From Timema cristinae (lineage: Eukaryota; Arthropoda; Insecta; Phasmatodea; Timematidae): 64,000 nucleotides of DNA. The DNA lies in assembly GCA_039000515.1 (NCBI GenBank), contig JBCFYV010011172.1:77811102-77875101 (forward strand). The letters are read 5' to 3'. Made by a program: the position numbers and the translations under genes. Positions 12,076 through 23,475 of this stretch are shown piece by piece. Within the stretch, counting starts at the first letter, position 1. Each line of letters begins with the position of its first letter. A model generated the notes under the pieces. That model saw only the letters and a program-made list of their open reading frames with translations, had not been told where the DNA came from and did no database searches.

Positions 12076-12459
12076 ATAGGTATAGTTCCTGTTCGATGTT
12101 TCCACCATTTAAACAGAGATAACCTCTATTTCAGTAAGGAGCCAAGAGGTCACGATGCACCACATACAAACTTGTTCCGCCACCCAAGAAGACACATGTG
12201 GGTGTTGGAATGGACCCCTGAGGTAGTCATCAGGTGCGTGCCACACATACACATACACACACAAACATGGGGGCGTGACGTCACATAGACACAGACTGGC
12301 TGTTAACCCAATGGCATCTTCGGCACTCACATTGATCCTCAGTCATCCAACAGTACACCATGTAAATATACACCCTACCTCACAAACTTGAGAGTAAATA
12401 AAAAGTTGCTGTTTCTTGACGAACACTTACTAGACAGCAAACTATATCATACAAGTCCG

Positions 12460-12670
12460 CATCGGTGGGCATGTGGTCTGAACATCAAGCTTTTTATCTG
12501 ATTTAACGTAGTCAGGAATGTTAGGGTTTGAATCTCAGTCGAGTATACTGTGGGCTATTTTTCCTAAATTGTTTCCCACGTTCTCTCTACGTAAATGCGA
12601 GAATATCGCCTATAAATACTTCCTTTCTCGTCCCTTCCTCATTAACGCAATTAATATAATTTATTCCAAA
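12460..12670 (+). mobile_element. SINE family A copy
   Basis: A-box-like gggcatgtggtctgaacatc, B box gggtttgaatctc, then the body (ttttcctaaattgtttccca). It ends near the cattaacgcaattaat block. Confidence 0.75.
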
Positions 12671-12754
12671 CCACTCCGGCGGCCAACGTGGATAAACGTT
12701 CTCCTCTCGCAATAGACTAAACAGCCGATGAGGGGTGGATCGTTGGTTGATTTT

Positions 12755-12922
12755 CATCTGGGTGTACTGAGGGTGTTTTTTTTTAAGTGGATCAACGTGC
12801 TAATGCGGGTACTCTTACTCTAAATATAACCTCCTTAATCCACAAAACCACTAGCGTAATTAGTACATAAGCGTATAACCCAAAAGAGGAGTAAGGTGCT
12901 ATATATAATTGGTGTGCGGTAA
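12755..12922 (+). mobile_element. SINE family A copy, head missing
   Basis: Starts in the body at atctgggtgtactgagggtg and runs to the shared 3' tail (aagcgtataacccaaaagag). Confidence 0.7.
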
Positions 12923-13500
12923 GTTCAGACTTTTAGAAAGAGGTGTGTTTGTTTGTTTGATTACTGACACGTTGTTGATTTCCACTCTCTATAGAATGTA
13001 GCATATGACGTATATTTGTGAACGATGAGCGCTAAACATGATATAATGCGTGAGAGAAAGCAATATATAGCAGTGGCGTGGTCAGTATTTAAAGATTGGG
13101 TGGACTTGAATATTTAAAAACAATAGTACTCAGACCCCCGTCGGAAGGGGTAAAATCCCGTCTAATTGTACAGAAGATGTAGATATCTAAATAGCTTCCC
13201 TTTCTTCCTCCACGCAAATGCAGCTATATTTACTCTGTCTTCTGCATTCCTCCTCCATACTCCACTTAATTTGATTATATTACGATATCTTGGATGGGTA
13301 GTGCACACGTTGAACACAAAAAGAGTTCTTAGTGGCAAAAGAAAATTATAAAGATAGAGGAAAAGAAGTGGACTCAAAGTTTCCGGGTAATAAAGGGCAT
13401 TTTGCCGTTTTATGTATCAGTGGGGTTTTCATTTTCTATCAATGATATGATATCTCAGAACTGTCCAGTCAATAGTAAAAAGTAGAACATTTATTTTATC

Positions 13501-13715
13501 AGTTTGCGTGAAGGAACGTTTGTTTACCTTTGTGAACAAGAACCTCAAAATGAATAACAGGAAAAGTTTCCAAGTTTGGGGAAGTAGGGTGTATCTATGT
13601 ATTCAGGAACCACAAAAGGAACCATGGAAACAGTTCTCCAAGTTTGCGTGAAGGTAGGTGTACCTCTGTGAACAAGAACAACAAAATGAATGATAGAAAC
13701 AGTTTTCCAAGTGGA
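13501..13715. repeat. Three copies of another 70-bp repeat
   Basis: Units begin at about 13501, 13571 and 13641 with agtttgcgtgaagg or a variant, and contain tgtgaacaagaac and aaacagtt. The sequence is unrelated to the 70-bp repeat at 10.9 kb. Confidence 0.7.
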
Positions 13716-15290
13716 GGACGTGATCCCGATGAATCCAGAGATAGATAGAAAGAAAGTTGTCCTTCATTTGTTCCTCAGAGGGGTGTGACAGACCTGTCTG
13801 GCTGTGAGAGACAAGTTTATTGACGCATAAATAATATGAAATGTTACTATCACTAAGACAAGAGGAAAGAGACATGCATTACTGAGCCGCATAATGACTC
13901 TACACCTCTACAGTACTACCCAGGTACAACACATCGACCCAAATGTGGTTGATTAATACATTTTAGTGTTAGTGTCCTAGCTACTTATCATAGACTTATT
14001 ATAAAACAAACACTATGACTAGACTCTAGGCCATACACTTAACATATTTCACGCAAAAGATTTGTTCCGATCTTAGCCAAACCGTTGAACTATAATTAGA
14101 ATTAAATGTGTTGTTATATTTTTTTCAAATTGAGCCTTAACATCCACGTATTAATATTTATTGTTAAACCACAATATGATATTATAGCACAGTTGTGTGT
14201 GCACCTACTTATGATAAATGGTGATTGGATTCAATTATCACTGAGGAACCATAATCAAATGTATTATTGTGAAAACTACAGTACTGTACTCGTATATATA
14301 AGTATATGTGCGTGTGTACTAACTATGGATTGTTATTACCAAAGTCAAGGAAGATTTAATCAGTGCATTACAGTGGCTGTGGTTTGCACTCGTGGCTCTG
14401 AAGTCTTGGCAGTAATACGAGGAGGTAGTTAAGTGTCTGATACTTAGACAAGTTCCCGGTTGGCTCATTTGGTAGAACGGTGCTGCATCGATAAGTCCCA
14501 ATTTTCATAAAAAGGTCCTTTTAGAAAGTATAAATTTTTTTCAGCTAAAACTGACCACATTTTACTATTATACCAATGTTATTTTATAGGTAATGATAAT
14601 ACAGTGTTTATCAAAGATACAGCTGCACATAACGTGACATGACGTATGAAGAATATGTAAATGTAGATCTAGTAGTTGTTCTAGCTGCCAAATAAGGCCC
14701 TTCCAATAGAAGTTGTACTGTGCAACGGTCCAAGGTTCGAATTCATGATTGGATACATTTATAAAATATATTAGTTCCTACCACTAACCCGCACCCAACT
14801 TTCTCGTCTGAGATAGTATTATCAGTGCCTCTGCCTCTTAGACCCGCAGTCCTCCTTGCCCGTTCAGCCCCTTCTAGAATGTAGGTTAGTGGGGGGGGGG
14901 GGGGGGGGTCGAACGAAGACTCCCAGGGGGGTATAATCGGAAGTGCGCGATGAGCGCATCATCAATCGCGAGTCTCTGTGAGTAACCGCCTCTGCTCGGA
15001 TGTTTGACAGTGACCCTGGGACCTCTACCCCGGAGGCTATCCGAACACCTGTTAGCTCTCTTCGGATAGCGGTACTTGGAGCTCTGAGAGGAGGAGGAGG
15101 GATATTTAGCGTCCCCCATCTTGATGGAGTGCGTGCACACACACACACACACGTTTCATCATCCATGAATGAATACACTACGCAACAAGGATGACCGATT
15201 ACATAACCCTATACGGAAAGATCAAGATATCTAGTATTTGGCACTAAGTTAAGTTGCCGCCGACAGAAATTTGCTCTGAAATGAAATAAC
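13716..15290. other. No gene seen; G-run and GC-rich block inside
   Basis: There is a long G run at 14891-14908 and a GC-richer block at 14900-15135 with a perfect 9-bp inverted repeat (15036-15044 and 15062-15070). A (CA)n tract follows at about 15136. At 14730-14760 ggttcgaattc is B-box-like, probably a SINE remnant. Confidence 0.5.
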
Positions 15291-15299
15291 TTTTCGACC

Positions 15300-15535
15300 G
15301 CGACCAGTGGAGTGTCGGACAGTCCAATCTCATCTTGTTTTACCAGTGATGGGAAGGTCGGGGTTTAAATCCCAGTAGGATCTATTCAGATATTTTTTCC
15401 CATAAACTGTTTTTTCCACTCTACCTTCATTAAAATGTTGATACACTTCCTCTCAGATTAAGCCTTTCTCATCACTTTCTACATAAGTGTAAACATGTGA
15501 ATAGCCCAGATGGGTAGTAAGATGTGGAAAATGGG
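15300..15535 (+). mobile_element. SINE family A copy
   Basis: B box ggtttaaatccc after a degenerate head, then the body (gatacacttcctctcagatt) and a tail ending gatgggtagtaagatgtgg. Confidence 0.75.
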
Positions 15536-15784
15536 TAAGGGGATAAGGGGGGTCAGACGAGCTATGCAATATGCACATGATTAATCAATATTACTTCTTT
15601 CATTTTAACTAACAAATTATTTCAATAAAATTAATATTTAATATGACATATTACGGACAAAATGTTTTCTTAAAGGTGAAGTCCCAAAGTAAAAGAGCTT
15701 TCAAATCCTGTTTTTTGAAAATAAAAATAAATCTGCATCTAAAAAAATTAAATTGCGTTTTTTTTTACCAGTTCAAGATAGCTT

Positions 15785-15885
15785 TATATTTTCACTGATT
15801 GTGATACTATTTAGAAGAAATGTGGAGGGATGGTGGAAAACCATTTAGAAAACAACAACCTTATTATCCAAGGATAGAGAGGGGT
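15785..15885 (-). mobile_element. SINE family A fragment
   Basis: Only the middle of the body is left, in reverse (agaagaaatgtggagggatg, then ggaaaaccatttagaaaac). Confidence 0.4.
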
Positions 15886-18370
15886 CCCACCCACCTTTCA
15901 GGAGAAATTAGGTTTAAACCATATTATCACTGATGGGAATAGTTTCCATATTAACTTCAAACGAATAATTGCAAACGAACAATACGTTTTTACATATTTC
16001 ATATTACTATTTGTATATTTACCATGCCAGTAATTCCAACTTATTAATGTAACAAGACAAGCTCCGCGGTAATATAGTATGCTCTGAAAGAAGCCACTTA
16101 TTATATTCCTCTCTCGCCTTTAATCAAGTGTGTGGTAGTTTGTAGTTTATGAATATACCAAAGATTATCCAAAGGAAATATTGTATTTCTGTGTAAGTGC
16201 AATCATTCCCTGTTTGTTTGTTGTTTTATTTTGGTGGTCGTGATTTATGTATGCTCTATCTGACGCACACGTTGAATAACTTCGACATAAATCAAACGGT
16301 GAAAAAAAAAAAGAGTCATTCTTTTGGTATGAATAATTATATTTCAACTAGGAAAGATAAGATTTTAATGATAAAAAAAACCATTAGTGGAATATCGCAC
16401 ATATGGACTTAGTATCAGTGTATCTGTAGTGTCCAAAACTAAGTTTGGATGGTTAGTTACGGTTTGTTTGAAAATTTTACGTGAGATATTTGGACCTTTG
16501 TGATGATTAATTAATTCGTATATGTTAATTAGACGTTATTACAGTTTACAAAATAATAAACTTAAATAATTCAAACTTTGCCTCACAAGGTTGTGTATAT
16601 TATTTTTATATCTCGAAGTTTTTTTTCTGTTTAAAAGATTATTTTGGGTAACTACCTATTTTCTGCTCAGGATTTATAAAAGAGATTTGTAAAAATATTT
16701 TTAGAGAAATTTAAACAAAAAAGTGCGTAAAACTATTTTGATATATTAAATCATCAACAAAAAGAACTTAATTTATATTTTAATCAATACTCTACATGCA
16801 TAAATAGTGTAATGCCTAGTAATTGTATAAGCGATAGGTGTATGTTGAAGCGAAATAGGGTAAATAACAAGAAGGAGTTTAATAAATATCCTATCAAGTC
16901 ATAACATGATAGTAAAAGTGCCTAAAACTACTTTTATTTATACGGCATGTTGTGTGATTTGTAGTCGTCACTTTTGATAGGTGATATCTATAACTATAAA
17001 ATAAAACTAACCATATGTTTAAATAAAGCAAAATAAAAAGTGTATATTATATAAACAGTTCTTACTAACTGCGATTTTACTATAATCTTCCCAAGATATT
17101 AAAGGGGGTAGGAAGGAGGGATAGCTCAACTCACAAAAGAAGATGAAGGGGTATTTCAAAACTGTGGATTAAGATTTAATCACTCACAAAGTAGGATACA
17201 TTGACAAAAAGTATTGAAATATATATATTTTTAAATTGCCTCTAGATTATGATTGGGTCTTGAATACGTATGTGTTCCCAAACTAAAAAGAAAGCAAGTT
17301 TTACAATTCTGTCTGTCCCTCTATCAATCTGTACATGAAACGGTTTCACGGACTTTGTTCAAATCTTATGTTTGGATAAAAATAGTAATTTTAATTCTAT
17401 ATATAAATATTAAGGGTATTTGACTGATTTCTAAAAATTAGAAATATTTGCAAAATGGTTTTAACTATTTTGTTCAAAATAGGTATCTGGGGAGTGTTTT
17501 ACGTGATAAATAACAATGTGTAGGCCTACTTGATCTTTGGAGAAATATTAATTTAGGCGTAGTTTACTGACAGCCGGTTTTGAAAATATCCCCAACTGAA
17601 ATACTAAGATTATAATGGGAAAGTATGACTGATTATGACGTTCCATATATTTTCCGTAATATAGGTGGGTATTTTTGCGTCAGCTCATCTAGGATTTCAG
17701 CGTTTAATTTCACTGAATAGAACAGAGTTTAAAAAGGTTCGTTTTAAATAAAATGTACCAGCGTTTGCATGAAAATTAGGTGGTGAACCGCTTAAAAAAT
17801 CATCCCCATACAATCAACCGGGGATTCTAGGCCCAGACTTTTACGTCCTAACGGACCAGACAAGACGAGACTGGACGCCTTTTCCACGTGTCTACGTTCC
17901 TCGCGGCACCTCTTCACAAAGTAACTAATTACTCCCAGGTGTGTGATGAATTACGTCCCGGGCGAGAGTAGGGCGTCATTATGATAATGGTCTGTCCATA
18001 TCCCTTCTGATCCGCGAGGCTGCTAGTCGGACGTATAAAGGGGGAAGTTAGCGAGGCGAGTAAAAACAACGCGGGGATATATAATTAGAGAGAAGTCGCC
18101 TCATGATATCCCCTCCCATCCTGAACTAATCGGCGGTCGATCAGCTGTGGAGTTATAAAGAAGTTAAAACTGGCAAGTAATAACAGGGCAAAGGGGCTGA
18201 GCAAACATCGGATCTTGAGGGGCCCCGACACTTACGGTGGGGGCGGGAGATTAAAATATGATCATATGTAGGCCCAGATGTTTATAGGTCGTGCGAGAAT
18301 AGAGGCTTATGTCTATAAAGAGCAATACTTTATCAATTGCAAATAATGCTTTTTACTTTTATTTTATAAT
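15886..18370. other. No gene seen; GC-rich patch near 17.9-18.25 kb
   Basis: 15.9-17.75 kb is plain AT-rich sequence. 17780-17870 holds a minus-strand tRNA-like fragment (ccggggattctaggccc). 17880-18250 is noticeably richer in G and C and contains several TAATTA/CTAATT motifs and a CAGCTG E-box. It is a candidate regulatory island but not proven. Confidence 0.4.
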
Positions 18371-18379
18371 CGTGTTTTG

Positions 18380-18585
18380 TTACCAGTACGGTATATCCTC
18401 ATTTAGCTAATATAGCAATGGTGATAAAGAAGGTAAAGTTTTAGAATACGTGCACCCTTATGTACTTGAAGGAAGCGTAGGAAACAATTTATGGAAAGCT
18501 ACCCTCAGTACATCATCCAGGATTTGAGCGCCTACTTCCCCATCAACAACAAACCAGACCAGACAAAACTGACGTTAAGTCAATA
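18380..18585 (-). mobile_element. SINE family A copy
   Basis: Reverse copy: acgtgcacccttatgtactt body, gaaacaatttatgg, then the inverted B box (ccaggatttgagcgcc). Confidence 0.7.
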
Positions 18586-18984
18586 TTCCACTGATGGGGT
18601 TCTTATTAATAAGTTAATTCAAATAAGGCGAGGCTAGCAAAAATGTTTGAACACAGTCACCACCATTGACGGCGACTAATAACAATCAATGTGAGTTTAA
18701 CTCCTGAGAGCGCTAGACCACATCCTCGGGTAAGTATCTTCATTATCGCATGGTTTGGAAACAGTTGATGCTCGAGTGATTCCTAGTTCACTATAAATAA
18801 ACTATCCGGTGCTAATAAATTTAGTTAGGAGGGTTCGAAAAAGCCATAAGAAATTTTTAGTAAATGACTACTAACATGCCCAGTAACCAGATCCTTTAGC
18901 TTTAATCTGATTTCCTAAGAATGGAAACAAAAGTTATACTTATAGTCGCTAACAGGCAAGTGAACCAGTGAAATAAACGAGAAA

Positions 18985-19870
18985 AAGGGACAAGTAAAGC
19001 AATTAATAAAGCGTGAACTGGAGACCTCCGGATCAGAAGCCGAGTTGTACTATAGAGTGCGAGTAAAGCAGTGAGTATGGCATGAACTGGAGACCTCCGG
19101 ATCAGAAGCCGAGTTGTACTATAGAGTGCGAGTAAAGCAGTGAGTATGGCATGAACTGGAGACCTCCGGATCAGAAGCCGAGTTGTACTATAGAGTGCGA
19201 GTAAAGCAGTGAGTATGGCATGAACTGGAGACCTCCGGATCAGAAGCCGAGTTGTACTATAGAGTGCGAGTAAGCAGTGAGTATGCATGAACTGGAGACC
19301 TCCGGATCAGAAGCCGAGTGTAATAGAGTGCGAGTAAGCAGTGAGTATGGCATGAACTGGAGACCTCCGGATCAGAAGCCGAGTTGTACTATAGAGTGCG
19401 AGTAAAGCAGTGAGTATGGCATGAACTGGAGACCTCCGGATCAGAAGCCGAGTCGTAATGAAGAGTGCGAGTAAGGCAGTGAGTATGACATGAACTGGAG
19501 ACCTCCGGATCAGAAGCCGAGTTGTACTATAGAGTGCGAGTAAAGCAGTGAGTATGGCATGAACTGGAGACCTCCGGATCAGAAGCCGAGTTGTACTATA
19601 GAGTGCGAGTAAGGCAGTGAGTATGACATGAACTGGAGACCTCCGATCAGAAGCCGAGTTGTACTATAGAGTGCGAGTAAGCAGTGAGTATGACATGAAC
19701 TGGAGACCTCCGGTAAAGCATCGTAAGAGTGCGAGTAAGCAGTGAGTATGACATGAACTGGAGACCTCCGGATCAGAAGCTGACTCCTAGACTACTAAGA
19801 AGTACGAGTAAAGCATGAGTATGGTTGAGCTTGAGACCTCCGGATCGGAAGCTTGCTCGTATTGACTGAC
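18985..19870 (-). repeat. 69-bp minisatellite, about 13 copies
   Basis: The key block gagacctccggatcagaag recurs at 19021, 19090, 19159 and 19228, exactly 69 bp apart, then with small deletions to about 19835. 69 is 23 codons, so the minus strand shows a 128-codon frame repeating LLALYSTTRLLIRRSP. This is a product of period and composition, not a recognised protein. Copies after 19260 carry many small indels. Confidence 0.9.
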
Positions 19871-20039
19871 GACTCTACGTGTGACTGCCGGCTGGCACTT
19901 CAATTAGCAGATGTGTGTATGACGTCACAGCCCTGGGTGTACCGTTAGCCGGAGCAAACTCCATCCCGATGGTCCAGATAAACTAGGCCATCCACTAACG
20001 CTCCTCTCTTCATCTCATCATACATATACCCCCCCTCCC

Positions 20040-20281
20040 CCCCCCTCCCACCCATTGCCCACAATATGTAGACTTGTGGGTCCCTCACTGCTGGTTTTAT
20101 TTTGAGTTCTAATTTGCCCTATTAGAGAGGATATAGAATGTGCACCAATTAGAGCAAATACTAAATGTAAGTTATCTTATTTTAGGCGTTTTATGAAACA
20201 CAGCTTTTTCATATTATTCTTAAGCTTTTAGATGCAAAGCTAGTCCTACACCTGCAAGTGTTACTAGGAAGAACTAGATCT
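20040..20281. other. C-rich tract and spacer between two arrays
   Basis: A C-rich low-complexity tract spans about 20030-20060. The rest is unremarkable AT-rich sequence up to the 28-bp array. Confidence 0.5.
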
Positions 20282-22890
20282 GGCAGATATAGTAGGCCTA
20301 GTTGAGTCTGACAGTAATAGTAGAACAAGCTGAGTCAGACAGTAATAGTAGAACAAGCTGAGTCTGACAGTAATAGTAGAACAAGCTGAGTCTGACAATA
20401 ATAGTAGAACAAGCTGAGTCGACAGTAATAGTAGAACAAGCTGAGTCTGACAGTAATAGTAGAACAAGCTGAGTCTGACAGTGATAGTAGAACAAGCTGA
20501 GTCTGACAGAATAGTAGAACAAGCTGATATCTGACAGTAATAGTAGAACAAGCTGAGTCAGACAGTAATAGTAGAACAAGCTGAGTCTGACAGTAAATAG
20601 AACAAGCTGAGTCTGACAGTAATAGTAGAACAAGCTGAGTCTGACAGTAATAGTAGAACAAGCTGAGTCTGACAGTAATAGTAGAACAATCTGAGTCTGA
20701 CAGTAATAGTAGAACAAGCTGAGTCTGACAGTAATAGCCAGAACAAGCCTGGTCTGACAGTAAATAGAACAAGCTGAGTCTGACAGTAATAGTAGAACAA
20801 GCTGAGTCTGACAGTAATAGTAGAACAAGCTGAGTCTGACAGTAATAGTAGAACAAGCTGAGTCGACAGTAATAGTAGAACAAGCTGAGTCTGACAGTAT
20901 AGTAGAACAAGCTGAGTCAGACAGTAATAGTAGAACAAGCTGAGTCTGACAGTAAATAGTAGAACAAGCTGAGTCTGACAGTAATAGTAGAACAAGCTGA
21001 GTCGACAGTATAGTAAACAAAGCTGAGTCTGACAGTAATATTTAGAACAAGCTGAGTCTGACAGTAATAGTAGAACAAGCTGAGTCTGACAGTAATAGTA
21101 GAACAAGCTGAGTCTGACAGTAATATAGAACAAGCTGAGTCTGACAGTGATAGTAGAACAAGCTGAGTCTGACAGTAATAGTAGAACAAGCTGAGTCTGA
21201 CAGTAATAGTAGAACAAGCTGAGTCTGACAGTAATAGTAGAACAAGCTGAGTCTGACAGTAATAGTAGAACAAGCTGAGTCTGACAGTAATAGTAGAACA
21301 AGCTGAGTCTGACAGTAATAGTAGAACAAGCTGAGTCTGACATTAATAGTAGAACAAGCTGAGTCTGACAGTAATAGTAGAACAAGCTGAGTCTGACAGT
21401 AATAGTAGAACAAGCTGAGTCTGACAGTAATAGTAGAACAAGCTGAGTCTGACAGTAATAGTAGAACAAGCTGAGTCTGACATTAATATTAGAACAAGCT
21501 GAGTCTGACAGTAATAGTAGAACAAGCTGAGTCTGACAGTAAATAGTAGAACAAGCTGAGTCAGACATTAATTTTAGAACAAGCTGAGTCTGACAGTAAT
21601 AGTAGAACAAGCTGAGTCTGACAGTAATAGTAGAACAAGCTGAGTCTGACAGTAATAGTAGAACAAGCTGAGTCTGACAGTAATAGTAGAACAAGCTGAG
21701 TCTGACAGTAATAGTAGAACAAGCTGAGTCTGACAGTAATAGTAGAACAAGCTGAGTCTGACAGTAATAGTAGAACAAGCTGAGTCTGACAGTAATAGTA
21801 GAACAAGCTGAGTCTGACAGTAATAGTAGAACAAGCTGAGTCTGACAGTAATAGTAGAACAAGCTGAGTCTGACAGTAATAGTAGAACAAGCTGAGTCTG
21901 ACATGATAGTAACAAGCTGAGTCTGACAGTAATAGCAAACAAGCTGAGTCTGACAGTAATAGTAGAACAAGTGAGTCTGACATAATGTAGAACAAGTGAG
22001 TCTGACATAATAGTAGAACAAGCTGAGTCTGACATTATAGTAGAACAAGCTGAGTCTGACATTAATATTAGAACAAGCTGAGTCTGCCAGTAATAGTAGA
22101 ACAAGCTGAGTCTGACAGTAATAGTAGAACAAGCTGAGTCTGACAGTAATAGTAGAACAAGCTGAGTCTGACAGTAATAGTAGAACAAGCTGAGTCAGAC
22201 AGTAATAGTAGAACAAGCTGAGTCTGACATTAATAGTAGAACAAGCTGAGTCTGACAGTAATAGTAGAACAAGCTGAGTCTGACATTAATAGTAGAACAA
22301 GCTGAGTCTAACAGTAATAGTAGAACAAGCTGAGTCTGACATTAATAGTAGAACAAGCTGAGTCTGACATTAATAGTGTAACAAGCTGAGTCTGACAGTA
22401 ATAGTAGAACAAGCTGAGTCTGACATTAATAGTAGAACAATCTGAGTCTGACAGTAATAGTAGAACAAGATGAGTCTGACAGTAATAGTAGAACAAGCTG
22501 AGTCAGACAGTAATAGTAGAACAAGCTGAGTCTGACATTAATAGTAGAACAATCTGAGTCTGACATTAATATTAGAACAAGCTGAGTCTGACAGTAATAT
22601 TAGAACAAGCTGAGTCTGACAGTAATAGTAGAACAAGCTGAGTCTGACAGTAATAGTAGAACAAGCTGAGTCTGACAGTAATAGTAGAACAAGCTGAGTC
22701 TGACAGTAATAGTAGAACAAGCTGAGTCTGACAGTAATAGTAGAACAAGCTGAGTCTGACAGTAATAGTAGAACAAGCTGAGTCTGACAGTAATAGTAGA
22801 ACAATCTGAGTCTGACAGTAATAGTAGAACAAGCTGAGTCTGACAGTAATAGTAGAACAAGCTGAGTCTGACCGTAATAGTAGAACACGC
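20282..22890 (-). repeat. 28-bp minisatellite, roughly 90 copies
   Basis: The unit is aacaagctgagtctgacagt plus aatagtag, 28 bp. Read on the minus strand, no frame contains a stop codon. Because 28 is not divisible by three, reading cycles through all three frames every 84 nt, giving the LFYYYC / QTQLVLLLL / SDSACSTITV pattern and open frames up to 552 codons. These are artefacts. Spacing is regular at about 21130-21900 and 22200-22890, but many units in 20390-21120 and 21900-22050 have 1-3-bp deletions. Common variants are gtcagac, acattaat and caatctga. Confidence 0.95.
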
Positions 22891-23294
22891 TGGTTATGGT
22901 ATTACTAATACTACTACTACTAGAACTAGAGTAGTCCATCAGTGATACTAGGACAAAGTGAGTCTCCTATTACTACTAGTACTAGCAAGGGTGGATCCTG
23001 TCCAACACCTGACATCAGGGCGTGACCATGCTATTCAGACACGGCACGCTATTAACATATTCATAAATTGTCCAACATATTTACGAGAAGGGAGGGCGAC
23101 AACTCCCATTGTCTAGATATGTAATAAGGACATTGAGAAGAGCTCTAGTGAGCGTGTGTGGTCCAAAAGTGGAAGGGCAAAGGGGGGAGTGGGGATCAAC
23201 ATTCACTTCTTGGTGTCAGTTCCCTGGAGGTCATGACTCTAGACCAGTCGGGTGCATTATCAGAGGTTTAACTTTCATTTATCCACTCCAATAG

Positions 23295-23475
23295 TCGAAC
23301 GTACTTAGGCGTCACTCTCGCAACAGACTGGACTGTTAATGATGAAGAGACAGGGTTTGAATCCCGATACTGAGGATGGCTTTTACTAAAATAATCCATA
23401 CTCCTTTTACACAAAATGTGTTACACTTCTTCAAAATTCAACATTCCTCGTCTCTAATAGATGGAGCTATTCCCC
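23295..23475 (+). mobile_element. SINE family A copy
   Basis: A-box-like cttaggcgtcactctcgc, B box gggtttgaatcccg, then a shortened body (acacttcttcaaaattcaac). The 3' tail is lost. Confidence 0.7.

Larger units (their letters stand above)
10925..12135. repeat. 70-bp minisatellite, interrupted by two SINEs
   Basis: Units carry ttcctgttcgatgtttcct, then ccttgtaaagagagagaatg, then ggctctattggccctaagta. Neighbouring units start at 11595, 11665 and 11735, a spacing of 70 bp. The array occupies 10925-11160, 11490-11903 and 12076-12135. The gaps are filled by SINE family B copies with (ATT)n tails. The minus-strand open frame at 11682-11885 is a by-product of the repeat. Confidence 0.85.

Noticed and set aside
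11682..12330. Short frames across the 70-bp array and SINE B
   Set aside because: Fully explained by repeat and SINE sequence.
18902..19288. 128-codon minus-strand frame with 23-residue repeats
   Set aside because: Explained by the 69-bp array. The frame breaks as soon as units acquire indels.
20264..22939. Long minus-strand frames (up to 552 codons) rich in Leu, Tyr and Ser
   Set aside because: By-product of a 28-bp minisatellite without stops on that strand. No start context, no non-repetitive domain and the same pattern in all three frames.
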